Shown: positions 11,392-23,838 of the stretch, in pieces
Position numbering within the stretch: the first letter of the stretch is position 1
Layout: the number at the start of each line of letters is the position of its first letter
Assembly (NCBI GenBank): GCA_032622095.1
Contig: CP136066.1
Span: 199,914,978-199,978,977 of the forward strand
Direction: 5' to 3'
Origin: Siphonodentalium dalli
Lineage: Eukaryota; Mollusca; Scaphopoda; Gadilida; Siphonodentaliidae
Length of the DNA stretch: 64,000 bases
The notes under the pieces: model-generated
What the model saw: only the letters and a program-made list of their open reading frames with translations
Told to the model about the DNA's origin: nothing
The model's database searches: none
Program-made: the position numbers and the translations under genes

Positions 11392-12065
11392 TAAATATCA
11401 TCTGATGGAGTCAAAATCATTGAACCGTCACTTATGCATGCACATGTTGTCTTGATGTTGAGTCTGGCTTTCATCATTTTCATTAGTTTTACTGTTAATA
11501 TCCACCAAAGGTTGAGGTGTTATGGAACAACTGTATGGCATCGTATACTGTTATCTTCCGAGTAAATATGGAGTCTCTAATTCTTTTATCAGTCACGCAT
11601 CTACCCGGTACTCATCAAATAGTATAATCCTCAAATATTTGTAGTCCAGGTGATCTCGACTGCACAGTACATGTATAAACATTCATCTGTGCACAGTGTG
11701 TTTTAAATTTCTTTGCCGTGTAACAACTGTTGTCCCAAGTTTCAATGCCTTGTCCTCCTGGTATGTAGGGATTACCAATTTACCATTGCCGTGTTTTAAT
11801 TTGCAATTTTGATGATGACGCTCACTAAGCTTGTTGATAATTTTCTTTGTCGTGTAACAACTGTTGTACCAAGTTTCTACGCCGCGTCCTCCTGGTATTT
11901 AGGGATTACCGGTGCCTTTAATAGCGCCAGATGCATCATTGCCAGTTAATGTACATTAGAGTGGAACTGAATTAACAATGTCACATTGACACAGTACTCA
12001 GTTAAGACCAGTAAAACAGCAAAAGTATTATTATTGTACAGCAGGCTTATCACTATCAGTACTTA
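11392..12065. repeat. Non-coding, with a ~75-bp direct repeat
   Basis: ctttgccgtgtaacaactgt at 11711 and ctttgtcgtgtaacaactgt at 11845 start two ~75-bp copies, both running through cctcctggta and agggattacc. The period is about 134 bases. The rest of the interval has no recognised feature. Confidence 0.6.
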
Positions 12066-12690
12066 CTACATGTACTGACCCCTTACTATCGTGGATGAAT
12101 CTGAATCTGAATGGTTACGCTGCAGATCCCAATTATGGTAATTTCGCAGCGGGCGAGAGAGTCTCAGATCTTTTCCTTCAGCGCACTCTTGAAGGAATCT
12201 ACAGGCTGTTGTTGTAGGATTAAGGATTCCTCCAGCTGATTCCAGTCGCATATAGTTCGAACAAATGTGGAATTAGCGAACTGAGCTGACACGTATGGTA
12301 TAGCCTCGTAGCACTGACTGTTGTTCCTTTAAATTAGGTGCCGAGGAATTTGGCTGGTGACGTAGCCTGTCAGAACTTTGCTCTGCGATCTAAGACGCCT
12401 TGTTTCGGGTGTAAAGTATTGATTAGGCGGTATAGCCGGGACCAATCCACCCACCACCTTACTCATGAATCCCAGCCGATTTATTTTCCGCCGTTTCTGC
12501 AATGTTGGTAAATCTAGCTCGTAGAGGATCTTGGTCATATATCCATCTTCTTTGCTCTTATAGTCTCTTTTAATGAAACGGGCTGCTCTACGCTGGATTC
12601 TTTCCAGCTTGTCGATGTGATTTTGTTGGTAGGGGTCCCAGATGGTGTCTGCGTAGTCCATGATCTTCAAACTTCTCAATTCTTCTTCTT
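12066..12690 (-). pseudogene. LINE reverse transcriptase C-terminal fragment
   Basis: Reading right to left, the frame from 12679 encodes YADTIWDPYQQNHIDKLERI followed by IQRRAARFIKRDY, the segment after the polymerase core that is highly characteristic of CR1/Jockey-type non-LTR retrotransposons. An in-frame TAA lies at about 12326-12328, after which the same frame continues with VSAQFANSTFVRTICDWNQL, a normal LINE C-terminus. A second stop follows KSALKEKI. Everything upstream (endonuclease and catalytic RT blocks) is missing, so this is a 5'-truncated dead copy. The low divergence of the reading frame suggests moderate age. Confidence 0.8.
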
Positions 12691-13395
12691 CTGGACAGGT
12701 GCATTATGAGCAGGCCACTGGCACTACATCATGATTGTACCGGTACCACAAATTCAATTTTGAGAAAATATTCTGGTTATGGCCAGGTAGCTGAGGTACT
12801 GTTCAATACTATAGTTGATCCGTTTCGTTATCGCAGCTTAATTCTTACTGTTCCGGGAATTGAAATATTTTTTGTCACATGAAATTCAGTCTTTTTCGAT
12901 ATTTGCGCACATCCATGGGGAGAAATCGGCGAATCTTATATATAAGTCCACAGTTTATCCGTTTGTAGCCAATACACCATTTCCTTCTGTCAATCCGCGT
13001 TGATTCGCGACAAAATTAACTCAAAATACCACAAGGAATTATCCGCGCTCCATTTTGAAGAACGATAACTAAAAGTTAAGATTGTAATTTGGCTGCAGAA
13101 ACGAAACGAAACGAATTTTGAAACACAATAATTGTATTCACTAATATTTTCCTGTTGGTATATGGTCTACTATAGTATATGCAATCATTTATTTGAAATA
13201 ATAAGTATCACTTAGAGAATAATTCTTACTGATAATTAGAAATCTCTTTATTTTGTATCCCTTTAATATTAAATAATGGCCCTGAAAATTGTCTGTTTGT
13301 CAGTTTAATGTTCACTAATTATAGCTAGGCTGTTAGATAAAGTATGATATTGCTTCATTTGTCCGGGGTAGTGTATTGTCATACTGTCATAATAA
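12691..13395. other. Unassigned non-coding sequence
   Basis: No ORF, repeat or RNA gene is recognised between the LINE fragment and the satellite array. Confidence 0.45.
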
Positions 13396-15182
13396 ACTTC
13401 AAGTAATAAGGTAACTACTCGTCAATGATGCTTGAATACATAAATGATTAATAAGGTAACAACTACCCGTCAATGATCGACGTCTTAATATAGAAAGGTT
13501 TTATAAGGTAACTAACTACACGGCAATGATACTTATTATAGAAGGTTAATAATTTAACTTCTTGTCAATGATGCTTTAATATAGAAAGGGTTAATAAGGT
13601 AACTACCCGTCAATAATGCTTTAGTGTAGAAATGGTTACTAAGGTAACTACATGTCAATGATGCTTTAATAAAGAAAGGGTTAATAAGATAAAGTTCTAC
13701 ACGTCAATGATGCTTAAATATAGAAAGGGCTAATAGGGTAACTACACGTCAATGATGTTTTAATATAGAAAGGGTTAATATGGTAATTACACGCCAATGG
13801 TGCTTTAATATAGAAAGGGTTAATATGGTAACTACCGTCCATGATGCTTTAATATATAACTGGCTACTATGATAACTACATGTCAATGATGCTTTATTGT
13901 AGAAAGGGTTAATAATGTAACTAATCACCAATGATACTCATTATAAAAAGGGTTAATAAGGTAACTGCCTGTCAATTATTGCTTCAACGTAGAAAGGGTT
14001 AATAAGGTAATTACACGCCAATGGTGCTTTAATATAGAAAGGGTTAATATGGTAACTATCAGTCAATGATGCTTTAATATAGAAAGTGTTATAATATGGT
14101 AACTGCACGTCAATGATGCTTTGATACAAAAATGGTTAATAAGGTAATTACCCGTCAATGGCGCTTTAATATAGAAATGGTTTATAATGTAACTACTCAC
14201 CAATGATACTTAGTATAGAAAGGGTTGTTTAATGTAACTACCTGTCAATTAATGCTTTAATATAGAAAAGGTTAATAAGGTAACTACACGCCAATGATAC
14301 TTAGTATAGAAAGGGTTGGTAAGGTAACTACACGACAATGATACTTTAGTATATAGAGGGTTAATTAGGCAACTACCCGTCAACGATGCTTTAATATAGA
14401 AAGGGTTAACAACTACATGTCAATGCTGCTTTAATACAGAAATGGTTAATAAGGTAACTTCACGTCAATGATGCTTTAATATAGAAAGGGTTAATACTGT
14501 AACTACTCACCAATGATACTTAGTATAGAACGGGTTAATAAGATAACTACCCAGCAATAATGATGCTTTAATATAGAGAGGGTTATAATAAGGTAACTAC
14601 ACGTCAATGATGCTTTAATACATAAATGGTTAATAAGGTAACTACCCGCCAATGGCGCTTTAATATAGAAAGGGTTAATAATGCAACTACTCACCAATGA
14701 TACTCAGTATAGAAAGGGTTAATAAGGTAACTACCTGTCAATTAATGCTTTAATATAGAAAGGGTTAATAAGGCAACTACACGCCAACGGTATTTAGTAT
14801 AGAAAGGGTTAATAAGGTAACTATATACGACAATGATACTTTGGTATATACAGAGTTAAGGAGCCAACTACCCGCCAATGATGCTATACTAGAGAAAGGG
14901 TTAACATTGTAACTACACATCAATGATATTTTAATATAGAAAGGGTTAATAAGGTAACTACGCGTCAATGATGCTTTAATAAAGAAAGGGTTAATAAGGT
15001 AACTTCACATCAATGGTGCTTTAATATAGAAAGGGTTAATAATGTAACTACTCACCAATGTTACTTAGTATAGAAAGGGTTAATAAGGTAACTACCTGTC
15101 AATTAATGATTTAATATAGAATGGTTAATAAGGTAACTACACGCCAATGGTGCTGTAATATAGAAAGGGTTAATAAGGTGAC
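13396..15182. repeat. ~45-bp satellite array with higher-order structure
   Basis: About 39 diverged copies of a unit built from agggttaataaggtaactac, then acgtcaatgatgctttaata, then tagaa. Variant units marked by actcaccaatgatactta (about 13920, 14195, 14505, 14692, 15050) are usually followed by a unit with acctgtcaattaatgct, giving a higher-order pattern with irregular 275-500 bp spacing. All ORFs in the region (for example 13749-13931, 14503-14697, 14777-14968) are translations of the repeat. Confidence 0.9.
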
Positions 15183-15194
15183 TTCAATGCAGAT

Positions 15195-15507
15195 TATACA
15201 GTTTAACAAAATACCACAGGTGTATATATCCGGGTGAACACTGTAGCAAATACCTGGGCGAAACCCTGGTGTAAATACCTGGGTGTAAATACCTGGTGTA
15301 AATACCTGGGTGTAAATCCGTAAAAACCCGGGTAAACTGGGGTTTATACCTAACATATATAGAAAACACCTGGGTAAATCTATATAAATCCCTGATTTAC
15401 CTGGGTGTAACCTGGGTGTGACCTGGGTGGAACCAGGGTAAAACCTATATGTACCGGGGTATACCTAGGTAAACACCAAGATTTACCCAGGTACATTTTT
15501 ATATGGG
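15195..15507. repeat. CCTGGG repeat, second copy, inverted end
   Basis: The motifs acctgggtgtaaatacctgg and cctgggtgtgacctgggtgg form a short degenerate array. Its right end (15480-15507) is the exact reverse complement of 1242-1269. It abuts the 45-bp satellite. Small ORFs here are repeat-derived. Confidence 0.75.
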
Positions 15508-16468
15508 AGACTTCATTCGGCTCAGGTTGATGACTGGGAGGGAGACTTCCAAAGTTGTTACGGACAGGCGGCGGACGCACGAACGGACATAATCAATTAT
15601 TATATCCATCACCAAACGCCTTTTTCGGGAGATGGCAATATAAGACACGATGTGAATAGTGCAACTTTCTGTGTGGATAATTAAATTAAATCAGTATTTT
15701 TTGCCAATTCTTCGAGTCATGTCACAACATATAGCACATGCATTCAAATGCTGACCTGACAGGTCAAACAGTTTCAATGAGTTCACAATTAGCAAAGTGG
15801 TTTAATCACATATTCATCGTGGCGAATATGATTTCCGAATTACTCGGCTCAGAAATAACCATTCTACGAAATTGGGTAATCAGAACCAATATATGGTGGT
15901 TTGGAATTTGGTGAACGTATTTACAAATATACAGCCATGAATATCACAAACATATTGTAAACAATAAATACTAGTATATATGTTGTATAGTGATCAGGGG
16001 TGTGGAAATAACATATAACTGGTGTGTTCTAGACAATGTTAAATTTGGTGGGTACAAACCCGGAAACATTGCTCATACAAATAAGTAAATAATTGCGTGG
16101 TTCGAAAGTTATTGATATATATTTACATACTAAGTGTTGTCATCACTAAATCCAGCATTCTGACTGGTCGGCGCCCACGTGGCTAGTTGCAGTTATTTCT
16201 CGGTGAATGCGCAACGGCTCATAACACCAAGCTCATAACAACATCGATACGTCATTGGGTTTGGAAAGACGAACGCGTAATGGTTTGGGCGCATTTGGAC
16301 TGGCGCAGGATTGACTTAATACATCATCGGGTTTCAATATGAAGAGAAATTGTTCCTATTAATTTTTGCCAAGGGTGCTATTGGGTATTTTGGGCTGTTT
16401 TTGTCACGATACACTTTTCGATTTAAATACATTTACAAAAGTGGCTTTTTCGCTAAATGTATATAAAT
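15508..16468. other. Unassigned non-coding sequence
   Basis: No gene, repeat or RNA is recognised. A more GC-rich patch at about 16150-16310 has no ORF of note. Confidence 0.45.
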
Positions 16469-16629
16469 ATAAGGATTAACTGTCATGTGGACTATTTCTA
16501 TGGAGATGTAACCGTGAGGTAAGTGGTCATAACTTGTATGTAAAACCCTTCGGGTTTTACACAAGTTATGTCCACTTACCTCACGGATACATCTCCATAA
16601 AAACAGTCCACATGACAGTTAATCCTTAT
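16469..16629. mobile_element. 161-bp near-perfect foldback element
   Basis: ataaggattaactgtcatgt at the left is matched by acatgacagttaatccttat at the right. The inverted repeat continues almost without interruption to a central gtaaaacccttcgggttttac tip. It resembles other hairpin MITEs in the window but shares no ends with them. Confidence 0.85.
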
Positions 16630-17119
16630 ATATATATAACATTCCAAGTTTCAAGTTGAAGCAACATGCATTATCTTCAAACATCCAGGTAAATGGGAGT
16701 TAATCGTTCAGCGTGAATGTTTACGGTCAAGAGCCTGTCAAGCAACTAATCTTGTGTCGGGTAGTTTGGTCATAAATGGCAATTTCGGGGTATGCAAACA
16801 CCTGGAAGTCACATAGTCGGCTATAACTATGTAAATTAACATTAACTGACCAATTAATTACGGGTAGAACTGAACCCGATGTTACCATACCCGAAGTCGG
16901 CAAATTTAGATTAGTTGTGTGATCATATAAAGCACTGGTATAGTGAAACAGCATTGCATTACTGGGCGACGGGAGCCAGTCTAAGACTCGATCATTATGA
17001 AATAGTATCGCCGAATCACAATAGTTCGAGGAATACTAGATATCATGGTATTGTTGTACACGTAATAATATCTAGTTCGAACTAGGGGTAGATAAGAACT
17101 AAATACGTGGGTACGGATA
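16630..17119. other. Unassigned non-coding sequence
   Basis: A 75-codon minus-strand ORF (16727-16954) has no recognisable domain. Nothing else is seen. Confidence 0.4.
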
Positions 17120-17578
17120 TGTGACCCGCCATATCAAATCCAGTCGTAAGTCGGGATTTTTTTACCCTGTGCCAATGCATTCTCTTATATATTCGAGTCG
17201 ACCATAGGTCGCCTCGCATATATAAGAGAATGCATTGGCCTAACAATGTTTTATCATTTTTGTTAAATAAATGTTTCTTACAATTTTTAGGACATAAAAT
17301 AAAAAACATCCATTACCCTACAGGGAGCCCCACACATATATAGAAGCATATAGAAGAGTGTCGTCTGTTCATGTTTGTCTGGGGCTCTGTATGGGTGAAA
17401 TTATAAAATTGTTAAAGAATACAAGAACAAATTATTAAAATTGTAAACACTTGTTAAGCCAATACATTCTCTTATATACGCGAGGCGACCTATGGTCGAC
17501 TCGCATATATAAGAGAATGTATTTGCACAGGGTAAAAAAAATCCCGACTTACGACTGGATTTGATATGGCGGGTCACA
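17120..17578. mobile_element. TGTGACCCGCC-ended MITE with paired 67-nt palindromes, copy 1
   Basis: A 459-bp element begins tgtgacccgccatatcaaat and ends with its inverted match atttgatatggcgggtcaca. Just inside each end lies a 67-nt palindrome (17172-17238 and 17459-17525), the second being the mirror image of the first. The interior between them is AT-rich and non-coding. Flanks share TA, but the target-site duplication length is uncertain across copies. Related copies: 40277-40746 and 44106-44567. Confidence 0.85.
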
Positions 17579-17916
17579 TATTGTTGTGCAAACAATAACT
17601 CTAGTTCGAACTAGGGTAGAAAGGAACTAGGCTTCAGCAAGCTTATCATAAACTGAGTTTTACTTTGGAGACCCCACTTCAACGACAAACAAACCAGAGT
17701 TTATTATAAAACAAGAGTGGTATTTAACATGTTTGGTGATGTGCGTTTTCTATTATATTGGAAATCACAATCCAACCATCGTATGGCCAAACAACAATGT
17801 TATACCGTATCACGTACACTTGTGGTGTGTTTAGCTTACGTCATATCTCTCCGGAACAAAACTTCATGGGTCACACACCAGTGTATTTATTTTACCGAAG
17901 CCACATGGCGTTTTAA

Positions 17917-18435
17917 AAGATACTGGCGGCGGGTATACTGTTAAAATATTCACCTCCGTCAAAAACCGCCATAAACAGAAAGAATATTAATATATAGACA
18001 GACTTTGTTCTTATACTTATCAGAAATATGGCATAAACTGTATGTTATTGTCAAGTGTTTTTCCTTTGTTATGTAAACAAAAGCAAAAAACGTTACATAA
18101 CCTGGCTTTTGTTTTGATCCGGATATGGTAAACACAAAGAGCGTTATTTGTTACTGTTTTCCTGATATGGAAATAGTAAAGAGCGTTTATATAATTTGTG
18201 TGTGATTAACCAATATAATTGTGCTGTGTTATGTAAACAGAAGCAAAACTTCTGTAACACGAGCAGGTTCTTGTTTACGTACACTATCGTACGTCTTGAC
18301 GACAATATACTATTTACGCGCTGAGTATGTTTGGATATGAACGGAACTGTATATATTTTAATATTCCTTCTGTTGATGGCGATTTGAACATTTGAACAAA
18401 TATGAATATTTCTGCAACGAACGCCGCCCGTGCCT
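17917..18435 (+). mobile_element. TTAA-flanked MITE (AGGCACG family), copy 1
   Basis: Left flank TTAA (17913-17916), right flank TTGA (18436-18439, one change). The interior contains the family landmarks gtcaaaaaccgcc, tttatgtaaac-like and gagcgttt blocks, and ends cccgtgcct. TTAA target-site duplication is the hallmark of piggyBac-type transposition; the assignment rests on that alone. The 118-codon minus-strand ORF at 18144-18500 is a by-product of the element. Confidence 0.75.
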
Positions 18436-18757
18436 TTGAGGTTAAAATTATTCCCCGTTGAACAAATGAATGGCACTGTAACAGTACTGTTTAAACACAA
18501 ATGGTTTCAATATGCGAAATTTCGTCATTTGACAGTTATCAATAATGTCTATTCCCATGTCCCTTTTTGATGATTTTATAAACTTCTTTGATTTTCCGTA
18601 TTTACCCACTGCAATTGCCTTATACCCCTTTTAACCTTTAATGTAGAACAATCAATAATAAATACACTCTTTAATATAATAATCCATGTAGGCGGACTAC
18701 AGTTCATATAAGCCGTGGAGTGGCTACTGTGGTACCTTGGCATCAGAACCAACGCGA
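18436..18757. other. Unassigned non-coding sequence
   Basis: Nothing recognised between two MITEs. Confidence 0.4.
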
Positions 18758-18759
18758 TA

Positions 18760-18976
18760 CAGTAATGCCCTAAATAATCGACCCCTTAACCACAGCATAA
18801 TTATGGGTAACTTTTCAGGATTTATTCGGAAATATGGCTTGTTGCCATTCAACGGAAAGCTCTCAGAGAGAGCTTTTCGATGAATGGCAACAAGCCATAT
18901 TTCCGACTAAATCCTGAAAAGTTACCCATAATATATTCTGCTGTGGTTAAGGGGTCGATTATTCAGGGCATTACTG
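18760..18976. mobile_element. Mariner-type foldback MITE, copy 3
   Basis: Starts CAGTAATGCCCTAAATAATC, ends GGGCATTACTG, flanked by TA (18758-18759 and 18977-18978). The two arms are inverted repeats through a central ctctcagagagagct tip. Same family as 7845-8061, with a 4-base insertion in the right arm. A small ORF at 18880-19074 starts inside it and is not a gene. Confidence 0.85.
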
Positions 18977-19713
18977 TAGGTATTATACTGATAACAATAT
19001 ATTCCAACAACACATTGTGCTATCAATTGTTTGAAGGACGGTACGTAATATGTACATGTATATACAACACATAATCCATAACACCGCCTATTATATCATT
19101 CTATTACTTAGTATGCTTAATATATGAATACAAATATACAATGCAAAAAATAATACATTCCGGCTACGTTTACGTTTACGGCTCAATATTTTTTAACTTG
19201 GTAGCATTCAGTATTAAAAAAGTCGTATTTTCTGAAAACTAATTCAGAAAAGTTTGGGGGAAACGTGGCTTCTACGCTGCTACAGTGTTGGAATAATGTC
19301 AACACTGTCTGGTTTCGGACAAAATAATGTGGCATGTTTTGTCGTTTTTGTCGAAGCGACATTAGGAAGTGGCCCTCACAGTATTCATAGATACTTACAC
19401 AAGAGTATACGCCCGCCGGAATAATTCACAAGAGCTGTGATGTCAACCAATAGTGACTACGGGACAACATCAACAACTAATGTCGTAGATATTAGAATGA
19501 AATGAGTTACTGACATGTGATCACAGATCCAATTCCACCCAGTCACGCATGGTGAGTCAGTCACAAGTTTGTTGACTACAACTCACAAGTATTAGTAATA
19601 ATATCGCAAAGACCGATGGATCATATTCGTCAGTTTTCATCGAAACATTTGTGGCGATGAGTTGAGAACCATGTTGCCAAGTCATCGCCCAGTTACGGGT
19701 TCTACTACAATTT
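18977..19713. other. Unassigned non-coding sequence
   Basis: No coding region or repeat is recognised. Confidence 0.4.
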
Positions 19714-20455
19714 TGAATGTTTCGATAGAACTGACTGCGACACACCGATAGTGTCATGATATACTCATGGAATATACATAATATTATTTTGTTTTGTCCC
19801 TTTTACAATGACATCCGGATGTCTCTTTTAAATTCCGTCCCAAGATATATTAACGACATGTTTAAAACAGACCACATCGACGGCTATTTTGGTGAGCTAA
19901 TGTTATTTCCCGACAACTAGCAAAATTTCTTTTTTATGCGAAGAAAACGGTTCATATACAGGTAAATTACACAACAAACGTATCAACATATAATAATACA
20001 AAATAAATAAACCCGAATATCTCCAAATTGTGTAAGATTAAAATGAAATTCACTACTTTATATTCTCTTAATATCATCACTGAATGTTTCGATAGAACTG
20101 ACTGCGACACACCGATAGTGTCATGATATTCTCATGGAATATACATAATATTCTTTTGTTTTGTCCCTTTTACAATGACATCCGGATGTCTCTTTTAAAT
20201 TCCGTCCCAAGATATATTAACGACATGTTTAAAACAGACCACATCGACGGCTATTTTAGTGAGCTAATGTTATTTCCCGACAACTAGCAAAATTTCTTGT
20301 TTATGCTTGTATACGAAGAAAACGATTCATATACAGGTAAATTACACAACAAACGTATCAACATATAATAATACAAAATAAATAAACCCGAATATCTCCA
20401 AATTGTGCAAGATTAAAATGAAATTCACTACTTTATATTCTCTTAATATCATCAC
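19714..20455. repeat. Two-copy tandem duplication, ~367-bp unit
   Basis: Copy 1 (19714-20080) and copy 2 (20081-20455) both begin tgaatgtttcgatagaactg and end ctcttaatatcatcactga. They are nearly identical apart from scattered substitutions and an 8-base insertion (tgtatacg region) in copy 2 near 20306. The high identity suggests recent duplication. A diverged inverted relative of the aacccgaatatctccaaatt segment is at about 25160-25215. Confidence 0.9.
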
Positions 20456-21040
20456 TGAGGATAGTCCACATGTGTTGGACCAAACCATGTACATACTTAC
20501 ACTATTAAGCGTGACATATATGCCCTATGGGCCGGTGCTAATTTGTTCACCCCAACTGTACACGGACGGATGCAACATGTTGTTTTCGGAACATGTGTTA
20601 ATGTGAGGACTTTATTGCCCAGTTATTACGAGTCTGCTATAGTTGTCTTGAATGTTTCAATCCAACTGTGTGTGACTGTTACCGATAGTGTTGTGATACA
20701 TATACTAATGTGTTGTGCACATACTAATGCAGTATGACGTTCACATATATACTGGACAAAGTCACGTGTGCAACTGAACAATTAATAGCTTTCCAGAACA
20801 CGTATGCCAATTCAAATGGTATATATACTTCTTTTTTTTGCAGATAACGAGTCTAAACGTGATGTGACATGCGCTTAGCATGGCATATAGTCAGCAATCT
20901 GCAACTGGTGATGGTCTTATCAAAACATTTTGGCATCTTTTTAACTCATTGGGAGTATTTTTCAAAAAATTAGAAATTCTACCTTTGGCATTGAATAATC
21001 TTGTTTTTGTGGGGTACGTTCTAAAACTATGTTCAAAATT

Positions 21041-21223
21041 CTAATAAACCGCTCCAGGGTCCAGCTTCCACTCAAAATTCATGTCATCAGAACGAGGAGC
21101 AATTTGTCTGCGAGAAATTGGGACCTTGGTCATCATCACATTTAGACTCGAATCTTCTTTAATATGCCCAGCAGACAACATCCCCTTTCTTTTGACATCC
21201 ATACATTTGTGCACCACCTTCAT
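21041..21223 (-). other. Possible terminal-exon-like segment, weak
   Basis: On the minus strand, an acceptor-like aatttctcgcag at about 21107-21118 precedes an open frame ending SDDMNFEWKLDPGAVY and a TAG stop near 21041. The exon-like part lies just outside the 21116/22015 duplicated block. No family is recognised, and ORF plus splice-site coincidences are common by chance. Confidence 0.15.
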
Positions 21224-21555
21224 TGTGTGGGGAAATTATATGACGGATAGGTTGTAAGCCATTATTTCTTTCACTCTACTTATGTTGACAAACGGAAAGG
21301 CCGCAAGGTCCGTCAGCTAGTGCTCCATTCTGACTTGTTATTGTCATTCCGGAGGGCTAGGTGTGATTTTCGTTGACCCGGGCAGATGCGTTACCTTGCC
21401 AAGCACCCACTTACCTGTATTGGTTAACACATACAACTTTTACATAAATTTAAGTGGTAACTGTGATAGATTTCTTCCTTTATGTCTTACAATGCGAGGC
21501 TCGATTCGTATGTTTTAGTTTGGTCGAAATTAGTATCAATCCTAACTTGAAATCA
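21116..21555. repeat. Segmental duplication, copy 1
   Basis: This block beginning attgggaccttggtcatcat reappears in the same orientation at 22013-22510 (attgggacattggtcatcat), sharing long tracts such as gttgtaagccattatttctt and ggagggctaggtgtgatttt. Copy 2 has extra sequence around 22330-22390 that itself matches 20783-20830, so the duplication is compound. No coding content. Confidence 0.85.
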
Positions 21556-21975
21556 GGGTCCGCGCTGGACCGAAATTTACTTTTGCCAAATCATTTGCCA
21601 AATGAATATATTTTTGGCCAAATTATTTTAGCAATAAAATTGCCAAATGCTATCCCCGATAGTATAATTTCTGCAACCTTAAGTCTTATGTTTCGACACT
21701 CGCGATTTGAATCACTTTTGATATTGATAGAAAAGCAGTTTGTTAATAGTTAATTATACCCGCATCTCTATTGTGGTTTATCATACAACAATAAGCTGAT
21801 CACCGAACAATACAATGGTAGAAGGGTTTCTCCAACAGAAGGGCACATAACAGGAGGATTAGTAATACCTCCAACCATCAGTAGTAATGATATGATATTA
21901 ACTCAATCTTAATAGAGGTGTTAACGTTTCATAAACCTTATAAAGCACCAGTAATATAATTATGTTGTAAGAGTT
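21556..21975. mobile_element. Truncated, inverted relative of the 24264-24902 element
   Basis: The interval matches the reverse complement of about 24455-24850: gtcttatgtttcgacactcg and gcatctctattgtggttt occur here and their complements there. It has only one recognisable end-like region (tttgccaaat-rich), and is embedded at the edge of the segmental duplication. The 99-codon ORF at 21454-21753 spans two repeat types and is not credible. Confidence 0.7.
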
Positions 21976-22012
21976 TCCTGAAATTCATGGTATTGGTTTA
22001 CCAGTATTTTTC

Positions 22013-22510
22013 AAATTGGGACATTGGTCATCATCACCTTGAGCCTCGAATCTTCTTTAATATGCCTAGCAGACAACCTCCCCTTTCTTTTGACATCCAT
22101 ACATTTGTGCACCACCTTCATTATTTGGGGAAATTATATGACGGATAGGTTGTAAGCCATTATTTCTTTCACTCTATTTATGTTGACAAACGGAAAGGCC
22201 GTAAGGTCCGTCAGCCAGTGCTCCATTCTGACTTGTTATTGTCATTCCGGAGGGCTAGGTGTGATTTTCGTTGACCCGGGCAGATGTGTTACCTTGTCAG
22301 GTGCGGCACCGACTTACCTGTGTTGGTTAACCTATAAAACAATTAACAGCTTTCCGGAACATGTATGCCAATTCAAATGGTATATATATGTTTACATATA
22401 TTGAAGTGCTAACTGTGATAGCTTTGATATTTTATGTCTTACAATGAGAGGCTCGATTCGTATGTTTTAGTTTGGTCGAAATTAGTATCACTCCTAATTG
22501 AAAAGCTCAC
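22013..22510. repeat. Segmental duplication, copy 2
   Basis: Direct-orientation copy of 21116-21555, about 900 bases downstream. It includes an insertion-like stretch caattaacagctttccggaa (about 22339) absent from copy 1 but present near 20783. Confidence 0.85.
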
Positions 22511-23838
22511 TTGAAATAGTTGTCATTAGAATGTAGATGCAGTTAGGTCTGTGGTCAATTGATAATTCAATCATGCACACACATGACATATGTATTCTTA
22601 TTTACCTCTTACCGATACACACATGTGTACAGTTTAAATCGATCACTTGTGAGTTATTGGATATATATGAAATTACACTATCATTGTACTATGCAATAAT
22701 GCGTGCCCCATCATTCAGCATGTGTGTATACCTATTGCCTACTCCTACGCATGTCGATGGCTGTACATCATGTTTGCCTCAGATGAAATAGCACATTTGA
22801 AGATTTAAATGAATCAAACAACATTCAACAACGATCAAAACTACCAGTCTGACTAGTAGTCTTATTTTAGTGAGCTTTTGAATGATGGGTAACCTCAATT
22901 TGACAAAATTAATGCACAAATGCATGTGTAATTTGATAGTCCGTCAATTGGAAATCGACAAAGCCTTGTTTCCTAAAACAATGGAACGTTAGTTCATATA
23001 ATTATGAAACCGAATCTAACTCCACAGAGCACGCTCATTAACACCACGTGATACACCCATTGTATTATTTATGGAAATCTCGTCGATATCACGTGTACAC
23101 AATATTGCCAGTACAGGTTCCTAAACATGTACCCTGGAATACATGAACATGTCATATGATGTGCCTGCACATGTAATTCTGAAGTACCTGCACACGTATC
23201 ACAGAGTACTTCGACAGGTACTACACTTAGTATATGGGTATCTGGTACCCCAGTCCCCAGACTACCCAAACATATTACCTGGATATGTGTTACTCCACAT
23301 GGTATCTGGGCAGGTACCACATAGTATTGTGACATATACTCCAGAGTATCCGGACAAGAAAGCTACAGAGCAACATTTTGATTATCCAGATGGACAAATA
23401 TAGTAACTATTCCAGGGAACCTGCTGTTATAAGAGTGTATGGAATATTTAAATTGCATGTGATGGCGTGTCGTCCTTAATTAGTATACATGTTATACATC
23501 TATGTGAATAATTATCAACAATTAATCAACCAAATGCAATAATTATACAGATTATCATATTGTTAAAGATGCATTGTCTGATATTACACAATAAAACCAA
23601 CATATGTACGTTTTCTATACCAGAAAAATAATTAGGTCTGACCCATGATGCTATCAATAGGAGGTTGAGACGTCCAGATATCGACTTTCAAAACATGAGA
23701 GTTTTAGCATGTTTTTTAATTTTATTCAGCCCTGCAAAATTATATGATCGCCTTTGACAAAGAGCAACATTTATCAGAGGTGATCAAAAACAGACAGATA
23801 ATAATGAGTGTTAACAATTATGAGTTTTTTTCTGATAG
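22511..23838. other. Unassigned non-coding sequence
   Basis: Between about 23100 and 23350, loosely repeated tacctg/ccaggta motifs suggest an old degenerate repeat. ORFs on both strands at 23069-23403 overlap and match nothing known. Confidence 0.4.
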
